Shown: positions 8,124 through 16,499, counted from the stretch's first letter. The stretch: 64,000 nucleotides of DNA from an uncultured Opitutia bacterium (GCA_903862955.1 CAIPAH010000024.1:1-64000), one strand, 5' to 3'. Made by a program: numbers and translations. Notes: generated by a model from the letters alone, not told the origin.

Positions 8124-10004
8124 TCAGGTTGCCTGCCCTGCCCGCCCGCTTCGCAGCCAGCATTCGCGCACCGCGGCGCCGAACCGCGCCGCCTGGCCCG
8201 CATGGTCCATCAGCGCCGACGCCTGCAGCTCGCCGCGCAACGCGCGGCTCACGGTCTCCAGCCGCGCAGGTTCGGCGACGAGTCCCGCCGCAATCCCAAC
8301 ATACTCGTCCCAGTTTTCAGCGATCCACTCTCGATGCCCCACCGCGGACAACAAACTCCCACCCACGCGCGCCGCATGGCGGTCGCCCAGCTGGGTCACC
8401 ACCGGCACGCCCATCCAGAGCGCCTCACAGGTGGTGGTCGTGCCGTGATACGGAAACGTGTCCAACGCGACGTCGATACCGTGATACAACGCGAGGTGAC
8501 TGGTGACGTCCGCCGTGCGTTCCATCAATTCGACGCGAGTCAGGTCCAGCCCGGCCTTGGCCAGCCGGTCGCGGACTTGCTGGGCCACGGCGGATTCGCC
8601 CAGCCCGCCGGCCTTCAGTCGCAGCCGCGATCCCGGCACCTTCGCCAGCAAGCGGCTCCACGCGCCCAGCGCAGCGTCGGTGAGCTTCGCGAGATTATTG
8701 AAGCAGCCGAAGGTGACGGGCGCTCCACCGGCACTCGGCCGTGACGCCGGCGCGGGCGCCGCGTCCGGGGGGCGATAGGACCAGGCGGTGGACGCAAACC
8801 GCACGAGTTTCTCCGTGTGCCAGGCATCCGCCGTTCCGATCGGATCGGTGAAGTCGTCCACGAAGCGATAATCCATCGCGGTGAGTCCCGTGGTGTTCGG
8901 ATAGCCGAGATAGCTGATTTGCACCGGCGCCAGCCGGCGGGCGAAGAGCGGCAGTCGGTTCAGTCCCGTGTGCCCGGCGAGATCCACCAGCACGTCGGGC
9001 GCGTCGGCGCGGATGGTTTCCTCGACCGCGGCGGCGGGCTGGCCGACGAAATTCCGCCACACTGCGGCGCGGGCGCGCAGCCGCTCGCTCATCCCGTCGG
9101 TGACGAAATGATCGTGATACAAAATCACTTCGAACTGCGCCGGCGGCAGGTGCGCGAGCAGCGGCTCAAGGAAATACGCGACGGAATGCTCCCGCAGATC
9201 AGGGGAAAGAAACGCCAGCTTCAGCCTCCGTTCCAGCGCCGCCGGCATTGCCGTGATCCGACTCGCCGGCGGTGCTGCAAACCGCCGCCCGAACTCGAGG
9301 TGCTCGGCGTAGAGCTGCTCGCGACTCCAATCATCGAGATAATTGAGCGCCATCAGCCGGTAGCTTCGCGCCGCGTGATTCTCCGGCTCGGCGCGAAGAG
9401 CGGCGTCGAACGCCACGAGCGCCTCCGGCAGGCGATGGGCCTGCTGCAGCGCCAGCGCGCGGCCGAACTGTGCCTTGGCAAAACCGGGATCCGCGGCCAA
9501 GGCCTTGTCCTGGCATTCCAGCGCCTCCCCGGCGCGTCCGGCAAACAGCAGCGCCTGGCCCAAATTATACCAGCTGTTGGCGCGGCCGGGCTTCAACTCC
9601 ACCGCGCAGCGGTGCGCCTTGATCGCCTCCTCGAGCTGCCCGCGTGCCTTCAGCACGAAGCCGAGCGTGTCCCAGACTTCGGCGTCGCCGGGCGTGAGCC
9701 CGAGCGCCGTCCGCAGCGCCGGCTCGGCCTCGTCGTAGCGCGCCAGCTTGGCCAGCGCGAACCCGAGCCGCAGCCAGCCCGCCGCGCCGCGCGGCTGGAG
9801 TTTTGTGACGCGTCCCAGCCAGCCGACGGCGTCGGCGTAGAATTCCTGCTGCAGCGCCGTCAGCGCGGACAAGTTGAGCACGGAGGAGTCGCCGGGCGCC
9901 ACGGCGCGGGCCTGCGCGCAGAGCCGCGCCGCCCGCTCAGGCCGGCCGGCCCGCAGCTGGACGGCCGCCTCTTCCAAAAGACGCTGAATTTTTACGGGCT
10001 GCAC
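8124..10004 (-). CDS. TPR O-GlcNAc-transferase (SPINDLY/GT41) family protein, first gene of operon
   Basis: A 626-residue paralogue of the next gene. TPR repeats span about 1-240 and the GT41 domain about 255-620, with RLKLAFLSPDLREHSVAYFLEP, DVLVDLAGHTGLNRLP, ISYLGYPNTTG, NNLAKLTDAALGAWSRLL and DTFPYHGTTTTCEALWMG. The frame stays open to 10877, but that part is antisense to the divergent HDOD gene. I place the start at the GTG at 10004 (VQPVKIQRLLEEA), because a good sigma-28-like promoter sits just upstream at 10025-10051 and a purine-rich AGAAGGGA lies about 11 bp before the GTG. No ATG is available between the promoter and the TPR region. The start is the uncertain part; the function call is firm. 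Confidence 0.9.
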   Translation of the reverse strand: MQPVKIQRLLEEAAVQLRAGRPERAARLCAQARAVAPGDSSVLNLSALTALQQEFYADAVGWLGRVTKLQPRGAAGWLRLGFALAKLARYDEAEPALRTALGLTPGDAEVWDTLGFVLKARGQLEEAIKAHRCAVELKPGRANSWYNLGQALLFAGRAGEALECQDKALAADPGFAKAQFGRALALQQAHRLPEALVAFDAALRAEPENHAARSYRLMALNYLDDWSREQLYAEHLEFGRRFAAPPASRITAMPAALERRLKLAFLSPDLREHSVAYFLEPLLAHLPPAQFEVILYHDHFVTDGMSERLRARAAVWRNFVGQPAAAVEETIRADAPDVLVDLAGHTGLNRLPLFARRLAPVQISYLGYPNTTGLTAMDYRFVDDFTDPIGTADAWHTEKLVRFASTAWSYRPPDAAPAPASRPSAGGAPVTFGCFNNLAKLTDAALGAWSRLLAKVPGSRLRLKAGGLGESAVAQQVRDRLAKAGLDLTRVELMERTADVTSHLALYHGIDVALDTFPYHGTTTTCEALWMGVPVVTQLGDRHAARVGGSLLSAVGHREWIAENWDEYVGIAAGLVAEPARLETVSRALRGELQASALMDHAGQAARFGAAVRECWLRSGRAGQAT

Positions 10005-10024
10005 ACGATGATGGGTCCCTTCTG

Positions 10025-10051
10025 TTGTCGGCGCACCCGTCCGCCGCTTTA
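10025..10051 (-). promoter_or_regulatory. Putative sigma-28 (FliA) promoter P3
   Basis: On the minus strand TAAAGCGG (10051-10044), an 11-bp spacer and GCCGACAA (10032-10025) form a near-consensus FliA promoter for the glycosyltransferase operon. The start codon is 20 bp downstream. It is divergent with P4, and the two -35 boxes are 12 bp apart. Confidence 0.65.
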
Positions 10052-10063
10052 GTGGATTCGTCC

Positions 10064-10090
10064 TCAAGCGCACCCAAACCGCGCCGATTA
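10064..10090 (+). promoter_or_regulatory. Putative sigma-28 (FliA) promoter P4
   Basis: TCAAGCGC (10064-10071), an 11-bp spacer and GCCGATTA (10083-10090) precede the HDOD gene at 10140 by about 50 bp. The -10 box matches at 7 of 8 positions and the -35 box is weaker. It is paired back-to-back with P3. Confidence 0.5.
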
Positions 10091-10139
10091 GGCAGGCATC
10101 CCGGACCGAGCCAACCTCCGCCGGGATTCCACTTTTCGC

Positions 10140-11051
10140 ATGCCTGTCATTCATCCCTCCGCGACCTACTCCGATGCCGAAATCATGCGGCGCATCGAGG
10201 CGTGTCCCAAGCTCGCCTCGCTCCAAAGCATCAACCGGGCCCTCAGCGACCTGGTCCGTTCCGAAAGCAGCGTCACCTCGCAGATCGCCGAGATCATCCG
10301 GCGCGACCCGTCCCTCTCCGCGCGGCTCCTGCGCCTCGTCAATTCCGTCTACTTCGGCCTCTCCGCGCGCGTGAACAACATCGAGGAAGCCGTGTTCTTC
10401 CTCGGCTTGCGCCAGATCCGCGAACTCTCGCTCGCCACGCCGGTGCTCGAGGACCTCGCGCAATTCCAGTCCAGCTCGTCCCTCGTGCTGCCGTGGAAGG
10501 AACTCTGGACGCACAGCATCGGCACCGCCGTGCTCACCCGCGAGATCCTCGCGTCCACCGCGCTGCACATCGACGACGACACCGATTATCTCGTCGGCCT
10601 GCTCCACAACATCGGCAAGGTCGTGATGGCCTATGCGTTCCCCGAGGAACTGACCATCCTGATGGCGACCCCAGCCGCGACGCCCGCGGACATCTGCCAG
10701 CTCGAGCGCAACCTGATCGGTTGGGACCACGCGCACATCGGCGCGCACTACCTCGAGCGGCACCACCTGGCCGAGGAAATCACGTTGGCCGTTCGGCACC
10801 ACAACGACCCCGACCGCGCGCCCCGCCACCGGTTGTTTGCCTCCTGTGTCCAGGTTGCCGACTACCTCGTGCGTCACCGCGGCATCAGTGGCGGCTTCGA
10901 GCAGGTCGCCCCGATCGCCGAGGGCGCGTGGACGGAACTCGACGGCTGGAAAATCCTCTTCGGCGCCGATGGCCCCGAGACCATGCTGGCGCGCGCCTCC
11001 ATCGCGAACTCGCTCCAGCGGCTGCCCAGCGTGCTGCAGGGACTGCTTTGA
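10140..11051 (+). CDS. HDOD domain signalling protein (2 of 3)
   Basis: A 303-residue soluble protein with an HDOD domain over residues about 15-225. Features are CPKLASLQSINRALSDL, IIRRDPSLSARLLRLVNSVYF and VNNIEEAVFFLGLRQIREL. It keeps more HD-like histidines than the other two copies: the LLHNIGKVVMAY helix, WDHAHIGAHYLERHHL and VRHHNDP. The canonical HD aspartate is replaced by Asn (HNIGK), so phosphodiesterase activity is doubtful but less clearly excluded. It is divergent from the glycosyltransferase operon and is followed after 51 bp by a PAS histidine kinase on the same strand. A TTGAGCG/CGCTCAA inverted repeat spans its stop codon and the gap (11048-11071). Confidence 0.9.
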   Translation: MPVIHPSATYSDAEIMRRIEACPKLASLQSINRALSDLVRSESSVTSQIAEIIRRDPSLSARLLRLVNSVYFGLSARVNNIEEAVFFLGLRQIRELSLATPVLEDLAQFQSSSSLVLPWKELWTHSIGTAVLTREILASTALHIDDDTDYLVGLLHNIGKVVMAYAFPEELTILMATPAATPADICQLERNLIGWDHAHIGAHYLERHHLAEEITLAVRHHNDPDRAPRHRLFASCVQVADYLVRHRGISGGFEQVAPIAEGAWTELDGWKILFGADGPETMLARASIANSLQRLPSVLQGLL

Positions 11052-11067
11052 GCGGGCCTTTTTTCGC

Positions 11068-11094
11068 TCAAGTTCCCCGAATTCAGGACGATGC
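11068..11094 (+). promoter_or_regulatory. Possible sigma-28 (FliA) promoter P5
   Basis: TCAAGTTC (11068-11075), an 11-bp spacer and GACGATGC (11087-11094). The -35 box matches at 6 of 8 positions but the -10 box at only 5 of 8, so this is the weakest of the seven sites. The ATG at 11091 lies inside the -10 box. If the promoter is real, the gene must start at the ATG at 11103. Confidence 0.35.
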
Positions 11095-11102
11095 CTTCGC
11101 CC

Positions 11103-13022
11103 ATGTCCGCTCGAGAGAGTGATTCAGGCACCAGCATTGTCGCATCGACGCCCACCAAAAGCTGGCTGGGAACCTGGGAAACCAGCACCGACCCGGCCTA
11201 TTGCCGCGACCTGGAGGGCTGCGTGCTCGCGGCCAATCCCGTCTTCGTCCGCAAATTCGGCCGTCCGCTCGAAACCCTGCTGGGCAGTCCCCTCGCGGCG
11301 CTCCTGCACAGCGACGACGCCGCCAGCGTGTCCGCCACGCACGCCGCCCTCAGCCGCCCGCCGCACCGCGCGACGAGCGAACATCGCTGGCTGACGCCCG
11401 GCGGCACCCGCTGGTTTGCCTGGGATGAAATCGCCTTGCGTGACACCACCGGGCAGATCGTCGCCGTGCGCGCGTCCGGCCGCGACATCACCCGCCAGCG
11501 TCTCGCCGAAGAACAGTTTCACCGCCTCTCCAGCGCCATCGAACAATCCCCCGTGGCCATCGTGATCACCGACCTCGACGGCTGGCCGCAATACGTGAAC
11601 CCGAAGTTCACCGCCGTGAGCGGCCGCACGCTGGAGGACCTGCTCGACCAGAAGATCGAGGTCCTGCGCGACGGGCACCCCGACGCGGCGTCCTACGAAA
11701 AATTCTGGCAGACCCTGCGCGCCGGCGGCGAATGGCGCGGCGAGTTCGCAACGCGGCGCGGCGAAGGCGGCACGGTCTGGGAGTCGGTCAAGGTTTCCTG
11801 CCTGCGCAATCCCCACGGCGAAATCACCAACTTCCTCTGCCTCCGTGAAGACGTGACCGAGCGCAAGAAACTGGAGCACGACCTGCGTCAGGCCCACAAG
11901 ATGGAGAGCCTCGGCACGCTCGCCGGCGGCATCGCGCACGATTTCAACAACCTGCTCGCCATCATCAACGGCTATGCCGAGTTCTGCCTGCAGGGCGGCG
12001 CCGAGCCCGCCGTGCTGCAAAAAAGTCTCCGCGAAATCCGCACGGCCGCCCAGCGCGCCGGCGGCTTGGTGAAGCAGATTCTGACCTTCAGCCGGAAGAC
12101 GGAGGTGCGCTTCGCCCCGATGGATCTCAACCAGCTCGTGCAGGATCTGGTGAAGCTGCTGGCCGAAACATTTCCCCGCACGGTCACGTTCAACCTCGAG
12201 TTGCAACCGCGGCTGCCGGCGTTGCTCGCCGACCAGAACCAGCTCCAGCAGATCATCCTCAATCTCTGCGTGAACGCCCGCGATGCCATGCCGACGGGCG
12301 GCGTCATCACCCTCGCCACCAGCGTCCACGCCGGCGCCCCGCCCATCCGCAACGCCGCTCCCGATCGCAGTTACGCCTGCCTCCGCGTCGGCGACACCGG
12401 CACCGGCATGAGCCCGGAGGTCCGCGCGCGGCTGTTCGAGCCGTTCTTCACCACCAAGCAGGTCAACCAAGGCACTGGTCTCGGCCTCGCCGTGGTGCAC
12501 GGCGTCGTCGAGTCCCATCAGGGCGGCATCGAGGTCGAGAGCACCGTCGGCACCGGCAGCGTGTTCAGCATCTACCTGCCGCTCGCCAACACCGCCGTGC
12601 CCGCGGCCATCGCGTCGAACAGCGATTTCCCCAGCGGCGGCGAATCGCTGCTCATCGTCGATGACGAGGACTCCCTGCGGGAACTCCTCACCGAGGCCTT
12701 CCACCGCAAGGGCTACAAGATCTCCACCGCCTCCAACGGTCATGAGGCCATTGACCTCATCAGCGACGAATCGCGTCACTACGACCTGGTTCTCCTCGAT
12801 CTCAACCTCCCCAACGCCAGCGGGTTGCAGGTCATGAAGGTCATCCGGCTCTGCCGTCCGGGCACCTGCGTGCTCGTGGTCAGCGGCCACATCACGCCCG
12901 AAATCCGGGCGGATTTTCAGCAGATCGGCCAGCGGGACTTCATGATGAAGCCCTACACGCTGGACGAAATGGGTCGCCGCATCCGCACCCTGCTCGACGC
13001 CCGCGCCGCCACGCGGCCCTGA
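11103..13022 (+). CDS. PAS-PAS hybrid histidine kinase with C-terminal receiver
   Basis: A 639-residue soluble sensor kinase. Two PAS domains (about 30-135 and 140-255) are followed by a HisKA dimerisation domain with the phospho-accepting His in GGIAHDFNNLLA, an HATPase_c domain (N box NLCVNARDAM; GDTGTGMS; TGLGLAVVHG), and a receiver domain from about 515. The receiver has acidic residues in LLIVDDED and a phospho-accepting Asp in LVLLDLNLP. The GIAHDFNN type of H-box is common in NtrB-like and aerotaxis-like kinases. It has no transmembrane segment, so it senses a cytoplasmic signal. An upstream ATG at 11091 is possible, but it lies inside the putative promoter P5. It probably forms a signalling module with the adjacent HDOD protein. 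Confidence 0.9.
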   Translation: MSARESDSGTSIVASTPTKSWLGTWETSTDPAYCRDLEGCVLAANPVFVRKFGRPLETLLGSPLAALLHSDDAASVSATHAALSRPPHRATSEHRWLTPGGTRWFAWDEIALRDTTGQIVAVRASGRDITRQRLAEEQFHRLSSAIEQSPVAIVITDLDGWPQYVNPKFTAVSGRTLEDLLDQKIEVLRDGHPDAASYEKFWQTLRAGGEWRGEFATRRGEGGTVWESVKVSCLRNPHGEITNFLCLREDVTERKKLEHDLRQAHKMESLGTLAGGIAHDFNNLLAIINGYAEFCLQGGAEPAVLQKSLREIRTAAQRAGGLVKQILTFSRKTEVRFAPMDLNQLVQDLVKLLAETFPRTVTFNLELQPRLPALLADQNQLQQIILNLCVNARDAMPTGGVITLATSVHAGAPPIRNAAPDRSYACLRVGDTGTGMSPEVRARLFEPFFTTKQVNQGTGLGLAVVHGVVESHQGGIEVESTVGTGSVFSIYLPLANTAVPAAIASNSDFPSGGESLLIVDDEDSLRELLTEAFHRKGYKISTASNGHEAIDLISDESRHYDLVLLDLNLPNASGLQVMKVIRLCRPGTCVLVVSGHITPEIRADFQQIGQRDFMMKPYTLDEMGRRIRTLLDARAATRP

Positions 13023-13125
13023 GACCGCCTTCGGAGGAATTTTTCCTTCAGAAGTGCGGCGTCCGGTCCGATGAAAAGACCGGGCAGAATCACGACCGTC
13101 CATCACATGGAATGTCTTTCACTCA

Positions 13126-13635
13126 ATGAATCACCGCGAACCATCGCAGGTGCCGACTGGCGTTCGCCGCATCGGCGTGTGCATGGCGTTGCTTTTTTTC
13201 TTCGCCCCGGCGGGGAGGATGCTCGCCATGGGACACCCGCGTCCTGTCGCCAGCCGTTCCCAGGGCAAGTCGCCGGTGCCCGCCGACGGCTACCTGCCCT
13301 TGCTGGGCGCTCCCGCCCTCCGCTTTGTCGAGGATCTGCCACCGGTCCCGCCGGCGCCGCGCCTCGAAACCACCACGCAACTGAAGGCACCCGCGGTCAT
13401 GACGGGGCCCGACATCGTCGGGGGCAAAGCCGCGACATCGAACAGCGCCCGGCCCATCACCCGCACGGAAGCCCGCGTCGAGCCCATCGTCGCGGAGAAA
13501 ACCGCCCCGCTTTCCATCCTGCCGGATGAAAACCGTCCCCAGGTGAAACCCGAGGACTTCCTGCCCTACTTCCAAATTCCCAACGCCGCGCCGCTCCCCA
13601 AGAGCACCGCCACCTACACCGAGACCACGAAATGA
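13126..13635 (+). CDS. Exported Pro-rich protein of unknown function
   Basis: A 169-residue protein that I do not recognise. A basic N-terminus (VRRIGV) followed by the hydrophobic run CMALLFFFAPAG, with an AMG cleavage-like site near residue 36, suggests Sec export. The mature part is rich in Pro, Ala and Thr and looks unstructured, with no domain motif. Its last codons overlap the ATG of the next gene (ATGA at 13632), so it is the first gene of a tight three-gene operon with a TPR protein and a small helical protein. A periplasmic or envelope role is inferred. Confidence 0.7.
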   Translation: MNHREPSQVPTGVRRIGVCMALLFFFAPAGRMLAMGHPRPVASRSQGKSPVPADGYLPLLGAPALRFVEDLPPVPPAPRLETTTQLKAPAVMTGPDIVGGKAATSNSARPITRTEARVEPIVAEKTAPLSILPDENRPQVKPEDFLPYFQIPNAAPLPKSTATYTETTK

Positions 13636-14867
13636 TCCGACTTCCCCTTCCGTCGCGCCGCCTGTGCCAACTCGCCGCGGGCTTCCTGCTCGTCGGTGGA
13701 GCCTCGGCCAGCCGCGCCGGGACGGACGTGACCAAACCGGCAGCGACGCATGTTCGCGCCACGGACGAAATCCACGGCCTGCTCAACCTGGGCAACAGCA
13801 TGACGGACCGGCGCGATTTCGAGTCCGCCGAGATCGCGTTCCGGCAAGTGCTGGATGTGCCCGGCGGGCCCGGACCCGAGGAAACCAAGTCGGCGCTGCT
13901 CGGGCTGGCGCGGATGTATCGCAAGCAGGGCGCCTCCGTGAAGGCCGTGGCGATTTACGAAAAATTCCTCGCCGATTACCCGGGTGACCCGCGCACTCCC
14001 GAAGTCCTGCTCGAGTCGGGCCGCACCATGCGCGCGATGGGCTCCCATCGCCTCGCCCTGGCGCGGTTCTACAGCGTGATCAACTCCACGCTGAAGCTGC
14101 CCGACAAGGGCTTCGACCATTACCAGCAACTCGCCAAAACCGCGCAGTTTGAGATCGCCGAGACGCACTTCCAGTCCGGCGAATACGCGGAGGCCGCCAA
14201 GTATTTCTCGCGCCTGCGCCTGCTGGACCTCGCTCCCGCCGATCGGGCCCGTGCGCATTTCAAGGCCGCCTATGCGCTCAACCTGCAGGGCGACAACGAA
14301 GGGGCGGTCAACATGCTGAACTCGTTCCTCGAGCAGTGGCCCGACGACGAAAACGTCCCGGAGGCGCGCTACCTGCTCGCCACGACGCTGCACACGCTCG
14401 GACGCACCCAGGACGCCCTCGTCGCAACGCTGGACCTCCTGCGCACGCAACAAGCCCACCCCGGCATCGATGCCAAGCGCTGGGCCTACTGGCAGCGACG
14501 CACCGGCAACCAGTTGGCGAACAATTTCTTCGAGCAGGGCGACATCCTCAACGCCCAGTTGATCTACACCAGTCTCGCGGCGCTCACCGATGATCCGACC
14601 TGGCGCTTGCCCGTGCTTTACCAGATCGGCCTGTGCCACGAGCGGCTCGGCAGCATGGACCGCGCCCGGCTGGCGTATCAGGACATCATCGAGGCGGGGA
14701 AAAAGAATCCCACCGCGGAAACCGCCGAACTCAGCCGCATGGCGGAATGGCGGCTGGGGCACCTGGATTGGAATGATTCGACCCGCCATGAGGTGGCCGC
14801 CATTTTCGAAACCACCACCGGCCGGGCGCCCCGGGCTCCCGCCAAACCCACGACCCCGGCTCCCTGA
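13632..14867 (+). CDS. Exported TPR-repeat protein
   Basis: A 411-residue protein with an N-terminal signal peptide (SRRLCQLAAGFLLVGGASASRAG). From residue 45 to 385 it consists of TPR or TPR-like helical pairs: DFESAEIAFRQVLD, SVKAVAIYEKFLADYPGD, EYAEAAKYFSRLR, DNEGAVNMLNSFLEQWPDD and SMDRARLAYQDIIEAG. The C-terminus is Ala/Pro rich. It resembles periplasmic TPR scaffolds such as YbgF-like or outer-membrane assembly partners. It overlaps its neighbours by 4 bp upstream and 1 bp downstream (TGATG), so translation is coupled across the operon. Its partner proteins are unknown. Confidence 0.85.
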   Translation: MIRLPLPSRRLCQLAAGFLLVGGASASRAGTDVTKPAATHVRATDEIHGLLNLGNSMTDRRDFESAEIAFRQVLDVPGGPGPEETKSALLGLARMYRKQGASVKAVAIYEKFLADYPGDPRTPEVLLESGRTMRAMGSHRLALARFYSVINSTLKLPDKGFDHYQQLAKTAQFEIAETHFQSGEYAEAAKYFSRLRLLDLAPADRARAHFKAAYALNLQGDNEGAVNMLNSFLEQWPDDENVPEARYLLATTLHTLGRTQDALVATLDLLRTQQAHPGIDAKRWAYWQRRTGNQLANNFFEQGDILNAQLIYTSLAALTDDPTWRLPVLYQIGLCHERLGSMDRARLAYQDIIEAGKKNPTAETAELSRMAEWRLGHLDWNDSTRHEVAAIFETTTGRAPRAPAKPTTPAP

Positions 14868-15247
14868 TGAATCCGCTTCCGCCCCTCCAGCAGCACCAGC
14901 AGCTCTGCGACGACATCTATCAATGTGTCCTCGCTGAGAACCGCTTCCTCCGCCAGCACCAGCAGGTGCCGGACGCGGCCATGCTGGCCCGCAAGCGGAT
15001 CCTGCTCGGGCAGCTCGACGATTCCCTCACCGCGTTGCGCGCCGTGCCGGCCGCATCGGCCCGTGAGCCCTCGCTGCAAGCGGGCCTGGAAAAGAACCGG
15101 GCGCGCATCCTGCAGATTCTCCAGATGGAAAAGGAAAACGAACAGCTGCTGCTGCGCTGCAGCCTGGCCAGCACGACCGGCGGCGCGGCCGTCGCGCCGG
15201 CGCCGGCGAGTTCGCTTCTCCAAAAGATCTACGCCCGCTGCAAGTAA
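14867..15247 (+). CDS. Small helical protein, FlgN-like
   Basis: A 126-residue protein predicted to be almost entirely helical with heptad character (LCDDIYQCVLAENRFLRQ, ARKRILLGQLDDSLTALRAV, KNRARILQILQMEKENEQLLLR). Length, the N-terminal Leu/Glu-rich helices and a C-terminal amphipathic segment are like FlgN-type flagellar export chaperones. There is no diagnostic motif, so this is a suggestion and not an identification. It is the last gene of a coupled three-gene operon. A FlgN role would fit the cluster of FliA-like promoters around it. Confidence 0.55.
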   Translation: MNPLPPLQQHQQLCDDIYQCVLAENRFLRQHQQVPDAAMLARKRILLGQLDDSLTALRAVPAASAREPSLQAGLEKNRARILQILQMEKENEQLLLRCSLASTTGGAAVAPAPASSLLQKIYARCK

Positions 15248-15278
15248 CGCGGCGCGCTGGTATTGGTACGGTTTGAAT

Positions 15279-15337
15279 GTAGGAGCGGGTTTATCCCGCG
15301 AATGGAGCTAAGGATCGCGGCGTAAAGCCGCTCTCAC
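15279..15337 (+). repeat. REP/BIME-like double hairpin
   Basis: Two small hairpins, GCGGG-TTTAT-CCCGC (15285-15299) and GCGGC-GTAAA-GCCGC (15317-15331), are framed by GTAGGAGCGGG at the left and CTCTCAC at the right. The left unit closely resembles the classic REP unit of Pseudomonas. TTTGAATGT (15272-15280) and ACATTCGAAA (15349-15358) form imperfect flanking arms. It sits between convergent transcription units, with no gene in 15248-15480. Confidence 0.65.
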
Positions 15338-15480
15338 AGTGGGGATCAACATTCGAAATGCACCACCACCAGTCCGTTTGGGTCTGATCCGCAGGCTGGC
15401 TCCCTAGCCGGGCATTGGCGTCGCATTGCGTGGCACTGGCGACGCAGCCGACTGAAATGCCGCGCCGAGGCGGCCGGGCC

Positions 15481-16410
15481 TCAGACCCGATCAAAATTAG
15501 CGGCGGGAAAATGCATCCGGCCGATCTGGTCTTCCGTGTCGACGCTGAGCAGCGAACTCACCGCGGCGAGCTGCTGTTCCACCTCGAAGCTCATCTCGTA
15601 GAGGCTCGCCGGGCTGAGCCGCAGGGGCTGCAGCTGCGCCTCGTCCGGCAAGGCCGGGCGTTGCCGCGCATCGCTGCAAGCCGAGCTGCGCAGCCATTTC
15701 GCCGCGAGGAGGAGGCTCGCCATCGGGGTCTGCCCGCCCGACGCAAGCGGGGTGTATTGCCACCGCACGGGCTCGGACATGGCCAGGGGGAAATTCCAAT
15801 GCCGCAGCAGCGTCGCCCCGACCTCCGCCTGCGTGAAGCCCAGCGCCGCGCGTTCCGCCTCCGTCGCCTCGCGCGCCCAGCCGGTGGACTTGAGCTTGAG
15901 CCCCGACGCATGGCGCAGCGCCCATTCGTCGATCGCCACCATGCCCACGCGGTGCAGCAGGCCGATCGTGTAGGCGATGTCGGGATCCTGGCCGGTCCGG
16001 TGCGCGAGCACCTCCGCGGAAATCGCGCAGGCCACCGAGCTGCGCCAGAGGGCATCGGACTCGAGGCTGTAAACTTCCAACGGACGCACCAGCACCTGCG
16101 ACGCGACCGCATAGGACACGAGCTGGTAGACCTGGTCGTAACCCACGCGCTGCACGGCCTCGTCGACGGTCAGGCAACGCACGGCGTGGGAGTTGAAATA
16201 CGCGCTGTTCGCCATCTGCAGCACCCGGGCGGCGATGCCGGGGTCGAGGCGGATCAGCGTCACGATCTCGGCCATGCCGGAGTTGGCATCGGAGAGCAGC
16301 TTCTTGAGGCGCGGGAGCACCTTCGGCGCCGACGGGAGGTGCTTCACCTCACGAATGATATCATCAGGGGAAAACGCAGTCGGGGGGACAATCGTCAGTT
16401 CGGCGATCAT
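15481..16410 (-). CDS. HDOD domain signalling protein (3 of 3)
   Basis: A 309-residue soluble protein. Its HDOD domain covers about 15-235, with VKHLPSAPKVLPRLKKLL, LIRLDPGIAARVLQMANSAYF and VDEAVQRVGYDQVYQLVSYA. As in the copy at 5237, the catalytic HD dyad is missing (LLHRVGMVAIDEW). I chose the ATG at 16408-16410, because a sigma-28-like promoter with a perfect -10 box lies 18 bp upstream. The frame stays open far upstream, but that part is antisense to the divergent hybrid kinase. The shared promoter type and position suggest that it acts with that kinase. Confidence 0.9.
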   Translation of the reverse strand: MIAELTIVPPTAFSPDDIIREVKHLPSAPKVLPRLKKLLSDANSGMAEIVTLIRLDPGIAARVLQMANSAYFNSHAVRCLTVDEAVQRVGYDQVYQLVSYAVASQVLVRPLEVYSLESDALWRSSVACAISAEVLAHRTGQDPDIAYTIGLLHRVGMVAIDEWALRHASGLKLKSTGWAREATEAERAALGFTQAEVGATLLRHWNFPLAMSEPVRWQYTPLASGGQTPMASLLLAAKWLRSSACSDARQRPALPDEAQLQPLRLSPASLYEMSFEVEQQLAAVSSLLSVDTEDQIGRMHFPAANFDRV

Positions 16411-16427
16411 GGTGGGGGATGCCCCTT

Positions 16428-16454
16428 TTATCGGCCCAAACGCGACGGACTTTT
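16428..16454 (-). promoter_or_regulatory. Putative sigma-28 (FliA) promoter P6
   Basis: On the minus strand AAAAGTCC (16454-16447), an 11-bp spacer and a perfect GCCGATAA (16435-16428) lie 18 bp before the HDOD start. This is the same geometry as P2 in front of the paralogous HDOD gene at 6076. Confidence 0.68.
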
Positions 16455-16499
16455 GAATTTTTGGTGAACTTTTAACGGCCGCGTCGGGCATATCTCGCC

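Noticed and set aside
13023-13125. A weak sigma-28-like site (TCCGATGA) before the 13126 operon
   Set aside because: The -10 box lacks a -35 partner at the right spacing (the AAGT element is 2 bp too close). I do not count it among the seven sites.
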